DNA of 64,000 bases, from positions 1,038,001-1,102,000 of the forward strand of contig NZ_CP129236.1 in assembly GCF_030413615.1 (NCBI RefSeq), written 5' to 3'. Made by a program: the position numbers and the translations under genes. Shown here one piece after another: positions 1 to 8,214 of the stretch (the first letter of the stretch is position 1; each line of letters begins with the position of its first letter). This DNA comes from Planococcus shixiaomingii. Its GTDB lineage: Bacteria > Bacillota > Bacilli > Bacillales_A > Planococcaceae. The notes under the pieces are model-generated. The model was given only the letters and a program-made list of their open reading frames with translations, made no database searches and was not told the origin of the DNA.

Positions 1-1
1 A

Positions 2-367
2 GCGGTTGCTGCGATTTCCAAAGAAACACATATTCACGGAATGGCCCACGTAACAGGCGGCGGTTTTATCGAAAATATTCCGAGAATGATGCCTGCAGGA
101 TTAGGGGCAGAAATTGGGCTTGGCAGCTGGCCGGTGCTGGATGTCTTCAAAATGCTGAAAGAAAAAGGGCAGCTAGCTGATCGGGATCTTTATTCTGTTT
201 TCAATATGGGAATCGGTTTTGTGTTGGCTGTTGCACCAGAAGACGCAGAACAAGTTATGGCAACTGCGAATTCCCATGGTGAGCATGCCTATGTCATTGG
301 CCGCGTTTCTAACACTGCAGGAGTTCAATTTACAGGTGAACAGGATGGCAGCTTACATGGCAACTAA
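2..367 (+). CDS. purM: Phosphoribosylformylglycinamidine cyclo-ligase PurM, C-terminal part
   Basis: This is the 3' end of purM, cut by the window edge; about 121 codons are present. PurM (AIR synthetase) converts FGAM to AIR using ATP in de novo purine synthesis, in the cytosol. The visible part is the C-terminal ATP-binding domain, with the conserved stretch FIENIPRMMP followed by LGAEIG and the GIGF..V motif near the end. The reading frame runs on from base 2 without a start codon, so the gene begins upstream. Its end overlaps the start of purN by 23 nt, as expected in a Bacillales pur operon. Identification is firm from sequence and context. Confidence 0.95.
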   Translation, partial: AVAAISKETHIHGMAHVTGGGFIENIPRMMPAGLGAEIGLGSWPVLDVFKMLKEKGQLADRDLYSVFNMGIGFVLAVAPEDAEQVMATANSHGEHAYVIGRVSNTAGVQFTGEQDGSLHGN

Positions 368-938
368 ACCGAAAATCGCCGTTTTCGCGTCAGGAAACGG
401 CTCGAACTTTCAAGCGATTGCAGATGCCATACAAGCAGGTAAACTGGATGCGGAACTTGTGCTCGCTATAACAGACCGGCCGGCGGCTTTAGTAGTTGAA
501 CGGGCAAGGCGGCTTGGAATCGAGTCGTTTTCTTTTGTTCCGTCGCAATATGATTCGAAGCAGCTGTATGAAGAAATGCTTAAGGAAAAATTGTTCGAAC
601 ATGGCGTGGAATGGCTGGTCCTTGCTGGGTATATGCGTTTAATTGGTCCAGTCTTGCTCGATGCGTTTGAAAACCGCATTATCAATATTCATCCTTCGGT
701 ATTGCCGGCATTTCCAGGAAAAGACGCCATTGGCCAGACTTTGGCAGCAGGGGCAGAAAAAGCCGGCGTCACCGTTCATTATGTCGATGCGGGAATGGAT
801 ACCGGCTCTATTATTGCACAGCAATCTTTCCCGATTGCAGGGCGTAAAAGAGAAGCGGTAGAAGCGGAGATCCATAAGATCGAGCATGAACTTTATCCTG
901 CGACGCTGCAGCGATTGTTTAAACATTCGTTTATTTAA
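345..938 (+). CDS. purN: Phosphoribosylglycinamide formyltransferase PurN
   Basis: PurN transfers a formyl group from 10-formyl-THF to GAR, giving FGAR. The 197-residue product has the usual family length. Visible signatures are the N-terminal VFASGNGSNFQAI nucleotide-binding loop, the catalytic region with INIHPSVLPAFPG, and the VDAGMDTG motif carrying the conserved Asp. The frame stays open upstream to 219, but the start at 345 is preferred: it follows an AGGTGAA ribosome site at 334-340 and gives a protein that begins like the family. An in-frame ATG at 357 is an alternative. It overlaps purM by 23 nt, so the two are translationally coupled. Unusually, a gap of about 200 nt separates it from purH. 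Confidence 0.95.
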   Translation: MAAYMATKPKIAVFASGNGSNFQAIADAIQAGKLDAELVLAITDRPAALVVERARRLGIESFSFVPSQYDSKQLYEEMLKEKLFEHGVEWLVLAGYMRLIGPVLLDAFENRIINIHPSVLPAFPGKDAIGQTLAAGAEKAGVTVHYVDAGMDTGSIIAQQSFPIAGRKREAVEAEIHKIEHELYPATLQRLFKHSFI

Positions 939-968
939 GTAAGTATACAGATATTTCGCAAAAAAACT

Positions 969-1010
969 GCGTTATCCTGCGGGAGTCTCGGCTATTTTGC
1001 TTCCTATCTA
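969..1010 (+). repeat. Right-half remnant of dispersed palindromic repeat (family 1)
   Basis: This stretch in the purN-purH gap resembles the right arm of the complete repeat at 17734-17789: both read like TATCC-GC--AGTCTC-GCT-TTTTGCT followed by a TATCT. The left arm is missing here. It is followed by a perfect GGGGTG/CACCCC hairpin at 1042-1059. The similarity is by eye, with several mismatches. Confidence 0.5.
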
Positions 1011-1041
1011 CAAAACAGAAGACTAGCGAAGGCACGTCCAA

Positions 1042-1059
1042 GGGGTGAGAAACCACCCC
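1042..1059. other. Perfect GC-rich hairpin in the purN-purH gap
   Basis: GGGGTG at 1042-1047 pairs with CACCCC at 1054-1059 across a 6-nt AGAAAC loop. There is no T-run after it, so it is not a terminator. It is probably part of the inserted repeat material between purN and purH; it could act as an mRNA stability element within the operon transcript, but nothing in the sequence proves that. Confidence 0.45.
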
Positions 1060-1144
1060 AGAGTGGCCGAAGCGTTTTCTAAAAGATTTACGATTCAATG
1101 CGGGGCTGAAAAATCCAATTCGGCCAACTATAGGAGGACTCACA

Positions 1145-2680
1145 GTGAAAAAACGAGCGTTACTCAGTGTATCGGACAAATCAGGGATATTGGATTTCGC
1201 AAAAGAACTTGAAAAAATGGGTTATGAAATTTTGTCGACAGGCGGTACGAAACGCTTTTTGGAAGACAATGGCGTTGTGATTACGGCCGTTGATGAAGTG
1301 ACCAAATTCCCTGAAATACTAGGAGGACGTGTTAAAACGCTTCATCCATTGGTTCACGGCGGCTTGCTTGCTAAACCGGATGATGCAGAACATCAGCGGG
1401 AAATGGCTGAAAACGGCATAGCTCCGATCGACATCGTTTGCGTCAACTTGTATCCGTTCCGCGAAACAATTGTAAAACCCAATGTAACTGTAGATGATGC
1501 GATTGAAAACATTGATATCGGTGGTCCTACTATGCTTCGTTCGGCAGCGAAAAACCATGCTTATGTAGCGGTTATTGTCGATGCTGGTGACTATGAAGCG
1601 GTATTGGTCGAACTTCGCGAACAAAACGGCACGACTGCAGAAACACGGCGCCGCTTAGCTGCAAAAGTATTCCGCCATACGGCAGCTTATGACTCTTATA
1701 TTTCCAACTATTTGACTGAATTAACAGGCGAAGAATACCCGGATCAACTGACCATTACATACGAATTAAACCAGTCGCTGCGCTACGGGGAGAACCCGCA
1801 CCAAAAAGCGGCGTTTTACCGTAGTCCGCTTGGCTCTGATTTCTCGATGGCCAATGCGGACCAATTGCACGGCAAAGAATTGTCTTACAACAACATCCAA
1901 GACGCCAATGCGGCACTGCAAATTATTAAAGAATTCACGCTGCCTGCGGCTGTTGCGGTCAAGCACATGAACCCGTGTGGAGTAGGTACAAGTGAAACGA
2001 TCAGCGCTGCTTTCGCTAAAGCTTATGAAGCCGATGCTACGTCGATTTTCGGCGGCATTGTTGCGCTGAACCGGGAAGTGGACGCAGATACTGCAAAACA
2101 ATTGGCTGGAATTTTCTTGGAAATCATCATTGCGCCATCTTTTTCACAAGAAGCGCTTGAGCTGCTGACACAAAAGAAAAACATCCGATTGTTGACGATT
2201 CCGTTTGAGCGTGCACGCACAGACCGTTGGAATTTGGTAACAGTTGAAGGCGGCCTACTAGTCCAACAACCCGATGAGTTAGGTTATGAAGATGCAGAAA
2301 TTCAAGTAGTAACAGAACGCCATCCGACTGAAGCAGAACTTGCCGCTTTAAAACTTGGCTGGAGCGTTGTCAAACACGTCAAATCAAATGCCATAGTGGT
2401 ATGTAATGATGAAATGACACTGGGTATCGGTGCCGGCCAGATGAACCGTGTCGGTTCCGCGAAAATTGCCCTTGAGCAAGCAGAAGAGCGGGCACAAGGG
2501 GCGATTATGGCTTCTGATGCTTTCTTCCCAATGTCCGACACAGTAGAAGCTGCAGCGCAAGCAGGCATAAAAGCGATCATCCAGCCGGGCGGATCGAAAA
2601 AAGACCAAGAATCAATCGATAAAGCAAACGAATTTGGAATTGCCATGGTCTTTACAGGAATTCGCCATTTCAAACATTAA
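1145..2680 (+). CDS. purH: Bifunctional AICAR transformylase / IMP cyclohydrolase PurH
   Basis: PurH catalyses the last two steps to IMP: formylation of AICAR with 10-formyl-THF and ring closure. The 511-residue protein has the standard two domains: an N-terminal MGS-like cyclohydrolase domain (about residues 1-130, beginning with SVSDKSGI and containing [10 protein letters not shown]) and the C-terminal transformylase domain with [15 protein letters not shown] and the catalytic KHMNPCGVG. The start is GTG at 1145, placed by a strong AGGAGG at 1132-1137. It lies 15 nt ahead of purD and about 200 nt behind purN; that gap holds repeat-like sequence rather than a gene. Confidence 0.97.
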   Translation: MKKRALLSVSDKSGILDFAKELEKMGYEILSTGGTKRFLEDNGVVITAVDEVTKFPEILGGRVKTLHPLVHGGLLAKPDDAEHQREMAENGIAPIDIVCVNLYPFRETIVKPNVTVDDAIENIDIGGPTMLRSAAKNHAYVAVIVDAGDYEAVLVELREQNGTTAETRRRLAAKVFRHTAAYDSYISNYLTELTGEEYPDQLTITYELNQSLRYGENPHQKAAFYRSPLGSDFSMANADQLHGKELSYNNIQDANAALQIIKEFTLPAAVAVKHMNPCGVGTSETISAAFAKAYEADATSIFGGIVALNREVDADTAKQLAGIFLEIIIAPSFSQEALELLTQKKNIRLLTIPFERARTDRWNLVTVEGGLLVQQPDELGYEDAEIQVVTERHPTEAELAALKLGWSVVKHVKSNAIVVCNDEMTLGIGAGQMNRVGSAKIALEQAEERAQGAIMASDAFFPMSDTVEAAAQAGIKAIIQPGGSKKDQESIDKANEFGIAMVFTGIRHFKH

Positions 2681-2695
2681 TCGAGGTGAAACTAC

Positions 2696-3946
2696 ATGAA
2701 GGTATTGGTCATCGGAAGAGGCGGCAGGGAACATGCCATTGTACGCCAATTCTCCCGCTCTTCTGCTGTTGAGCAGGTCTACGCAGCTCCCGGCAATGAT
2801 GGGATGAAGCTGGATGCAGAACTGGTCGCTATTGATGAAATGGATTTTAACGCTCTTGCAGATTTCGCTGAAGAAACTAACATCAGCTTTACGTTTGTCG
2901 GACCAGAACAGCCTTTAGCAGAAGGAATTGTTGATTTTTTCAATGAAAGAGGGTTGCGCATTTTCGGACCTTCTAAAGCTGCCGCGCAAATTGAAGGCAG
3001 CAAAGCGTTTGCAAAAGAGTTGATGAAGAAGTACAACATTCCAACGGCTGCTTACGAAACGTTTACAGAAGCGGAAGCCGCCATTGCGTATATTCGCAAA
3101 ATCGGAGCACCGATTGTCGTAAAAGCAGATGGTTTGGCAGCTGGCAAAGGCGTTGTGGTGGCGATGTCGCAAGGGGAAGCGATTGCGGCTGTCAACGACA
3201 TGCTAGAAGGCGCGAAATTTGGGAGTTCCAGTTCACGGGTCGTCATAGAAGAATTTTTGGCAGGCGAAGAGTTTTCGTTCATGTCGTTTGTCCAAGACGG
3301 GAAGATTTATCCGATGCCAATTTCGCAAGACCATAAGCGGGCATATGATGGAGATCGTGGACCGAATACGGGGGGCATGGGCTCTTATTCACCAGTGCCT
3401 CAAATTCCTGAAACAGTGGTTGATGAAACGTTTGAACGCATTGTCAAACCGACGGTCGACGCCATGAAACAAGAGGGCACGCCGTTTAACGGAATCTTAT
3501 ATGCAGGCATCATTTTGACTGAAGAAGGGCCGAAAGTGATTGAATTCAACGCCCGATTTGGGGATCCGGAAACTCAAGTTGTGCTTCCAAGGATGACCAC
3601 TGATTTTGCGGAATTTATAGCGGCTGTTTTAGATGGCGGCACCTATTCCCTAGAATGGGACGAACGAGCCATTCTAGGCGTTGTTGTAGCAAGCGAAGGT
3701 TACCCTAACTCAGTGAAAAAAGGATATTTGCTGCCTGATTTGTCGAAAATGCAAGGTGTGGAAATCACCCATGCAGGGACCAAAAAAGACGGAAATGGAT
3801 TTATAGGCAATGGTGGACGTGTCCTGCTTGTTTCAGCAAGAGGCACAACAGTGCAAGAAGCACAAGAAAACGTCTATAAGAAATTGGCGCAACTTTCATG
3901 GAATCACTTTTTCTACCGTTCTGATATCGGATGGAGAGCAAAATAA
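2696..3946 (+). CDS. purD: Phosphoribosylamine-glycine ligase PurD
   Basis: PurD (GAR synthetase) joins phosphoribosylamine and glycine with ATP. The 416-residue product is a typical ATP-grasp enzyme: the N-terminal domain opens VLVIGRGGREHAI, followed by the FVGPEQPLAEGI and FGPSKAAAQ-EGSK-FAK motifs, the ATP-grasp region with VKADGLAAGKGV, and the catalytic stretch around EFNARFGDPETQ. The final residues (FYRSDIGWRA) are the classic PurD ending. The GAGGTGA ribosome site lies 7 nt before the ATG. It is the last gene of the purine operon and is followed by the terminator at 3991-4032. Confidence 0.97.
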   Translation: MKVLVIGRGGREHAIVRQFSRSSAVEQVYAAPGNDGMKLDAELVAIDEMDFNALADFAEETNISFTFVGPEQPLAEGIVDFFNERGLRIFGPSKAAAQIEGSKAFAKELMKKYNIPTAAYETFTEAEAAIAYIRKIGAPIVVKADGLAAGKGVVVAMSQGEAIAAVNDMLEGAKFGSSSSRVVIEEFLAGEEFSFMSFVQDGKIYPMPISQDHKRAYDGDRGPNTGGMGSYSPVPQIPETVVDETFERIVKPTVDAMKQEGTPFNGILYAGIILTEEGPKVIEFNARFGDPETQVVLPRMTTDFAEFIAAVLDGGTYSLEWDERAILGVVVASEGYPNSVKKGYLLPDLSKMQGVEITHAGTKKDGNGFIGNGGRVLLVSARGTTVQEAQENVYKKLAQLSWNHFFYRSDIGWRAK

Positions 3947-3966
3947 TCGCAAATGCGTAAAAAAAA

Positions 3967-3975
3967 TGGTATAAT
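3967..3975 (+). promoter_or_regulatory. Extended -10 promoter-like element just before the pur terminator
   Basis: TGGTATAAT (TGn plus TATAAT at 3970-3975) is a consensus extended -10 element; TCGCAA at 3947-3952 sits 17 nt upstream as a weak -35. A transcript starting near 3982 would run straight into the terminator hairpin at 3991, so it would be very short unless read-through reaches the GNAT gene at 4167. Confidence 0.4.
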
Positions 3976-3990
3976 AGTTTTACGAAATAG

Positions 3991-4032
3991 GAAATGGCAC
4001 AAATTCGCTCGGATTTGTGCCATTTCTGTTTT
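3991..4032 (+). terminator. Intrinsic terminator of the purine operon
   Basis: A perfect 14-bp stem, GAAATGGCACAAAT (3991-4004) against ATTTGTGCCATTTC (4013-4026), is followed by GTTTT. It ends the pur operon after purD. The tail overlaps the -35 of the sigma-B-like promoter at 4028. Confidence 0.9.
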
Positions 4033-4053
4033 ATCCTTTAGCCGCCTGGGTAT
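4028..4053 (+). promoter_or_regulatory. Candidate sigma-B promoter for the GNAT gene
   Basis: GTTTTA (4028-4033), a 14-nt spacer, and GGGTAT (4048-4053) fit the Bacillus general-stress consensus GTTTAA-N13-15-GGGTAT closely. The next gene is the acetyltransferase at 4167. Identified by pattern only. Confidence 0.5.
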
Positions 4054-4166
4054 AGGTTTAAGTTGAGAAAGCTAAGATCCACAGTTACCTCCATTTACTC
4101 TCCAGAATGATCCAGCTTTACACAGAAACACGAAAAAAAGTTTTTTTACTTGAAAGGGGCATTTCA

Positions 4167-4757
4167 ATGAATTGGTATGAAAAATTAAATCAGTATTTCC
4201 CAGTAGAAGAAATGAAATCACAAGAACACATGGAGACCTTGCTGAAAGAAAAAGGCAATGTTTATTATAAAGATGAGGGTCCTTATCATGTCTTGATGTT
4301 CGCGGAATTCTCGAACTTTTCTTTTGTCGATTACTTATTCGTTTCAAAAGAATCTCGCGGCATGGGCATTGGCAAAAAGACGCTTCAAATGCTGAAAGAT
4401 AAAAACAAGCCGATCATTCTTGAAGTGGAACCGGTCAACTATGAAGATACTGATACAGAAAAACGTTTGCGCTTTTACGCACGAGAAGGATTTGAACACG
4501 CTAACTCAATCGGCTATTGCCGCCGCTCGGTAGCGACCGGCGAAGAAAATTCAATGGAAATCTTGTACTGGGCTCCAAACGGTGAAACCGAAGAAGACAT
4601 TTATGAAGCGATGAAGAAAACATACAAAGACATCCATTCATATAAGAACGAAGAGCATTACGGTGAAGCACATGAGCCGGTATCTAAAGTTTTAACACTT
4701 AATGAAGTGGACAAAGAAGACGTATTAGAGCCATTTGCAATTGAAGTTAAAAACTGA
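4167..4757 (+). CDS. GNAT family N-acetyltransferase (YkwB-like)
   Basis: A 196-residue protein whose middle part is a GNAT fold: VDYLFVSKESRGMGIGKKTLQ carries the R/Q-x-x-G-x-G/A acetyl-CoA binding signature (R-G-M-G-I-G), followed by LRFYAREGFEHA as the typical motif B. The N terminus (MNWYEKLNQYFPVEEMKS) is, from memory, like Bacillus YkwB; its substrate is not known to me. The frame is open from 4107, but the start at 4167 is set by AAAGGGG at 4152-4158. It is monocistronic, bounded upstream by the pur terminator and downstream by its own. The sigma-B-like promoter at 4028-4053 would make it a stress gene; that is inference. Confidence 0.85.
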   Translation: MNWYEKLNQYFPVEEMKSQEHMETLLKEKGNVYYKDEGPYHVLMFAEFSNFSFVDYLFVSKESRGMGIGKKTLQMLKDKNKPIILEVEPVNYEDTDTEKRLRFYAREGFEHANSIGYCRRSVATGEENSMEILYWAPNGETEEDIYEAMKKTYKDIHSYKNEEHYGEAHEPVSKVLTLNEVDKEDVLEPFAIEVKN

Positions 4758-4760
4758 TGA

Positions 4761-4789
4761 AAACTCCACGCCTTGAGCGTGGAGTTTTT
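4761..4789 (+). terminator. Intrinsic terminator after the GNAT gene
   Basis: ACTCCACGC (4763-4771) pairs with GCGTGGAGT (4777-4785) and is followed by a T-run. Confidence 0.9.
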
Positions 4790-4901
4790 GTGTCTAAAGG
4801 CAATCAGAATATTCATATATTTCCATTCCCAACTGTATTTTCATGCATTTTTATGTTAGCATGTAATGTATTGAAATAGTAATTGAAGGAGCGGGATAAA
4901 C

Positions 4902-6629
4902 GTGAATCCGTTATGGAAAAACACAGAAATTAGGGAACAACTAAAAGTAATTACAAAAGAAATAGCTCCGGATCTTGTTTTAACAAATGCGTATTATTTG
5001 CATAGTATTTTCAAGAAATGGATGACCGGAAATATTTGGATCAAGGACGATCGCATTGTATATGCAGGAAAAGAAATGCCGAAAATTGAGCCTACTACTG
5101 AAATAATGAATTTGACTGGGAAATTTGTTGTTCCAGGTTATATTGAACCTCATGTGCATCCTTACCAATTGTATAATCCTCAAACTTTTGCAGATTATTC
5201 TGCTCAACGTGGAACGACTGCCTTCTTATCCGATAACTTAACTTTGTTTTTAGCGTTGGAAAACGAGAAAGCGTTTTCATTATTGGATCAGTTGAATAAA
5301 TTGCCTTTTTCGTTTTATTGGTGGACGCGGTTTGATTCGCAAACAGAACTGAATGAGGAAGATCTTTTGTTTACATCAAAATCGGTTGGCGAGTGGCTGG
5401 ACCGCCCTGATGTTTTGTTGGGGGGAGAACTGACCGGCTGGCCGAAATTGATGGATGGCGACGACCAGATGCTGTATTGGATCCAACAGGCGAAAATGGG
5501 ATTGAAGAAAATTGAAGGGCATTTCCCAGGCGCATCTGAAAAGACGTTGGCTCGTATGAGACTGCTTGGTGCCGATGGGGATCATGAAGCAATGACTGCT
5601 GAAGAAGTGGAAATGCGCTTGCTTCATGGTTACGGAGTAACGCTGCGCCACTCGTCAATCCGCCCAGATTTGCCGGAACTCTTAAAAGGCATCATCGAAC
5701 GGGATATTGGAGTCTTCGATAAACTCATGATGACGACCGATGGTTCAACGCCGTCATTCCATTTGGACGGCGTCATGGATCTATGCATCAAAATTGCGTT
5801 AGAAGCCGGGGTTCCGCCAATTGACGCATACTTGATGGCTTCTTATAATGTTGCGAGATATTACAATGTGACGAGCTTGCACGGCGTTATTGCGACTGGC
5901 CGGTATGCGAACTTGAATATCCTTGATTCTCTAGATAATCCAGTGCCTTCAGGAGTTATTTCCAAAGGCATATGGCTGAAAAGGGATGGGCAAAAAGTAA
6001 AATCTCTGCCGAAAATCGATTGGTCCGTTTTGCCGGACCTTAGCTTAGACTTTGAATTAACAGAAGACGATTTCCAGTTCTCGATGCCTTTCGGACTTGA
6101 AATGGCCAACGATGTTATTACGAAACCTTATTCTGTAAGCGTTGATACGCATGACGGCAATTTATCCAATGACCACGAAGAAAGCTTCCTCATGCTGCTT
6201 GATAAGCATGGCAAATGGCGCGTCAATACGCTCATTAAAGGTTTTGCTGCCAATGTCAGTGGATTTGCTTCTTCTTACAGCAATACGGGAGATATCATTT
6301 TGATCGGCAAAAACCGCAAAGACATGTGGGAGGCCTTTAATCAGCTGAAACAAATGCAAGGCGGGATTGTCCTTGTGGAAAATGGGGAAACCGTCTGCAC
6401 CGTTCCGCTTCCGATTGGCGGTTCCATGTCGAATCTGCCGATGGAGCAATTGATTGAACAGGAAATCAAGCTAAAAGAAGCTTTAAAAGCACGTGGTTAC
6501 ACTAAAGGTGATGCGATTTATACACTCCTGTTTTTGCAGGCGACTCATTTGCCGTACATCCGTGTTACGCAAAAAGGCATTTACGATGTCATGAATAAAA
6601 AAATCCTCTTCCCAGCGTTTATGAGGTAA
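4902..6629 (+). CDS. yerA: Adenine deaminase family amidohydrolase YerA
   Basis: A 575-residue metal-dependent amidohydrolase of the adenine deaminase (AdeC) family, which hydrolyses adenine to hypoxanthine and ammonia. The N-terminal metal motif is EPHVHP (within VPGYIEPHVHP), where AdeC has a GHIH type motif; a downstream GADGDHEAMTAEE matches the DHE signature of AdeC, and TTDGSTPSFHLDG is in the position of the TDDRHP motif. Both ends carry the urease-like beta domain (GNIWIKDDRIVYAGKE; ATGRYANLNILD). Gene order yerA-yerB-yerC-pcrB is that of Bacillus, where yerA is a second adeC-like gene of unproved substrate. Location beside the purine operon fits purine salvage. The family is sure; adenine as substrate is likely but not certain. 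Confidence 0.9.
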   Translation: MNPLWKNTEIREQLKVITKEIAPDLVLTNAYYLHSIFKKWMTGNIWIKDDRIVYAGKEMPKIEPTTEIMNLTGKFVVPGYIEPHVHPYQLYNPQTFADYSAQRGTTAFLSDNLTLFLALENEKAFSLLDQLNKLPFSFYWWTRFDSQTELNEEDLLFTSKSVGEWLDRPDVLLGGELTGWPKLMDGDDQMLYWIQQAKMGLKKIEGHFPGASEKTLARMRLLGADGDHEAMTAEEVEMRLLHGYGVTLRHSSIRPDLPELLKGIIERDIGVFDKLMMTTDGSTPSFHLDGVMDLCIKIALEAGVPPIDAYLMASYNVARYYNVTSLHGVIATGRYANLNILDSLDNPVPSGVISKGIWLKRDGQKVKSLPKIDWSVLPDLSLDFELTEDDFQFSMPFGLEMANDVITKPYSVSVDTHDGNLSNDHEESFLMLLDKHGKWRVNTLIKGFAANVSGFASSYSNTGDIILIGKNRKDMWEAFNQLKQMQGGIVLVENGETVCTVPLPIGGSMSNLPMEQLIEQEIKLKEALKARGYTKGDAIYTLLFLQATHLPYIRVTQKGIYDVMNKKILFPAFMR

Positions 6630-6633
6630 TGCG

Positions 6634-7668
6634 ATGAAAAAATGGGTATTGGTCATTGGAATCGTTTTGTTGCTTGCAGCAGGAGCCGCTTTTTACTTGT
6701 TTAGCAATGGCGAGGAAACAACTGAAGAGGAGCAGGAAAATCCGCCGGTTGCAGAACCGCAGGAGTCCAAAGCGCCTTTTAGCGGAATTGAAGGAACAGT
6801 TCCTTTTAACAAGCGGCCAATCATGGCCGTCATCAATAACCACCCGGACGCTAGGCCGCAAACCGGTTTAACGGAAGCGGACATGGTTTTTGAAATGCTG
6901 GCTGAAGGCAGCGTTACTCGCTTTTTGGCTTTGTATCAAAGTGAGTTTCCGGAAGAAATGGGGCCGATTCGAAGCGCCAGAGATTATTTTGTGGAGCTTG
7001 CTGCAGGCTACGATGCCTTTTTTATCGCTCATGGCTGGAGCCCTGACGCCAAGCGATTGCTTGAAGCAGGAAGGGTTGATCATATAAACGGCCTGTTTTA
7101 CGATGGCACGTTGTTTCAACGCTCGACTGACCGAGTGGCTCCGCATAACAGTTACATTACTTATGAAAATGCCTTGAAAGGCATGGAAGAAGCGCAAGCA
7201 TCTACCGAATATAGTGTCCGTTCGCCTTATTATTTCTATGACCCAGGGGAAAGTGATAAACTGATGGAACAGGCGTCCGTTATAGAAGTCTTGTACGGTA
7301 CAAGTCCTCAATTTCATAATGAGTTTACATTCGATGAAGCAAGTGGGCTTTACAGCCGCGCTTCTGGTGGAACCGCTACAACGGATAAAAATTCCAGTGA
7401 GCCAGTGGAAGTCTCAAATGTCTTAGTATTTGAAGCTGCGCATGAAACGATTGATGCGGAAGACCGAAAAGCGATTGACATAACGAGCGGCGGCAAAGCG
7501 CTCATCTTCCAAAATGGAGGTGTCCGCGAAGCCGAGTGGAGCAACCTGGAAGGCATGCTTGTGCCGACGGACAACGGAAAACCTGTTGGGCTCATGCCGG
7601 GCAAGACATGGATCCATATCGTTCCAACTGCCCCCGGAATCAGTGAATGGATTCGTTATTCCCCTTAA
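6634..7668 (+). CDS. yerB: YerB family protein (DUF3048), membrane-anchored
   Basis: A 344-residue protein with an N-terminal hydrophobic segment (about residues 4-23, WVLVIGIVLLLAAGAAFYLF) after a KK pair, then an acidic linker rich in Glu, then the DUF3048 region starting at FSGIEGTVPFNKRPIMAV. The order of repeats typical for the family can be seen in the GPIRSARDYFVELA and DRVAPHNSYI stretches. There is no Cys in the signal region, so here it looks like a signal anchor or a cleaved secreted protein rather than a lipoprotein. It starts 4 nt after yerA with GAGGT as ribosome site. Function is unknown; extracytoplasmic location is inferred from the signal. Confidence 0.88.
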   Translation: MKKWVLVIGIVLLLAAGAAFYLFSNGEETTEEEQENPPVAEPQESKAPFSGIEGTVPFNKRPIMAVINNHPDARPQTGLTEADMVFEMLAEGSVTRFLALYQSEFPEEMGPIRSARDYFVELAAGYDAFFIAHGWSPDAKRLLEAGRVDHINGLFYDGTLFQRSTDRVAPHNSYITYENALKGMEEAQASTEYSVRSPYYFYDPGESDKLMEQASVIEVLYGTSPQFHNEFTFDEASGLYSRASGGTATTDKNSSEPVEVSNVLVFEAAHETIDAEDRKAIDITSGGKALIFQNGGVREAEWSNLEGMLVPTDNGKPVGLMPGKTWIHIVPTAPGISEWIRYSP

Positions 7669-7697
7669 TGGAAACAAAAAAAGGACGGTGAAGCTAT

Positions 7698-8018
7698 ATG
7701 CAAGTAGATAAAATACGGGGCCCTCAAACCGATCAATTGATCGAAGCGGTCTTGGCGTTAAAAGATAAGGAAGAGGCATATCGCTTCTTTGATGATTTAT
7801 GCACCATCAGCGAAATCCAATCGCTGTCGCAGCGTCTGGAAGTTGCCCATATGTTGCGTATGAAAAAAACGTACGAAAAAATAAAAAATGAAACAGGAGC
7901 GAGCACTGCCACCATTTCCCGTGTTCGCCGCTGTTTGAACTATGGCAACGATGCCTATGAAGAAATGCTGGAGCGTTTGTATCCGGACGAAAAACCATTT
8001 CAACTTCCGAAAGACTGA
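7698..8018 (+). CDS. yerC: YerC/YecD family TrpR-like DNA-binding protein
   Basis: A 106-residue small regulator of the TrpR superfamily. The helix-turn-helix lies at about residues 35-75: TISEIQSLSQRLEVAHML followed by the recognition part TGASTATISRVRRCL. Ligand and targets are not known for the family. GGACGGTGA serves as ribosome site. It follows yerB by 29 nt and is followed by two consecutive terminators, so it ends the yerA-yerB-yerC unit. Confidence 0.92.
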   Translation: MQVDKIRGPQTDQLIEAVLALKDKEEAYRFFDDLCTISEIQSLSQRLEVAHMLRMKKTYEKIKNETGASTATISRVRRCLNYGNDAYEEMLERLYPDEKPFQLPKD

Positions 8019-8026
8019 ACAAAGGA

Positions 8027-8058
8027 GTTGCCTCAAAGTAATTTGGGGCAACTTCTTT
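8027..8058 (+). terminator. Intrinsic terminator after yerC
   Basis: GTTGCCTCAAA (8027-8037) pairs with TTTGGGGCAAC (8042-8052, one T-G pair) and is followed by TTCTTT. Confidence 0.85.
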
Positions 8059-8121
8059 GCGACGAAGCTAGCGCAGCGATACAGGAGCAGTTGGTTGTAG
8101 CTTTCTCTAGTAGAAAGATAA

Positions 8122-8170
8122 GGCTGTCCACTAAGTCTATGATTTGACTTAGTGGACAGCCGTTTTTTTG
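8122..8170 (+). terminator. Second strong terminator between yerC and pcrB
   Basis: A perfect 16-bp stem, 8122-8137 against 8146-8161, with an 8-nt loop, is followed by seven T residues. It lies 64 nt beyond the first terminator and insulates pcrB from the yer unit. Confidence 0.9.
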
Positions 8171-8171
8171 T

Positions 8172-8177
8172 TATAAT
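8172..8177 (+). promoter_or_regulatory. Probable -10 element of the pcrB operon
   Basis: TATAAT starts two bases after the T-run of the terminator. A weak -35 (TTAGTG at 8149-8154, 17-nt spacing) would lie inside the terminator stem, so promoter and terminator overlap in DNA. Confidence 0.55.
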
Positions 8178-8214
8178 GAGATGATGAAAAAAACGCAAGG
8201 TTAGGTGAATCATT

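Noticed and set aside
639..926. Minus-strand and alternate-frame open frames across real genes, such as 639-926
   Set aside because: They lie opposite or inside strongly supported genes, have no ribosome site and no family features; such shadows recur over the whole window.
8060..8121. Additional repeat copy between the two yerC terminators
   Set aside because: Only short stretches such as CGAAGC-TAGC resemble other intergenic elements, and a small CTTTCT/AGAAAG hairpin is too short to matter.
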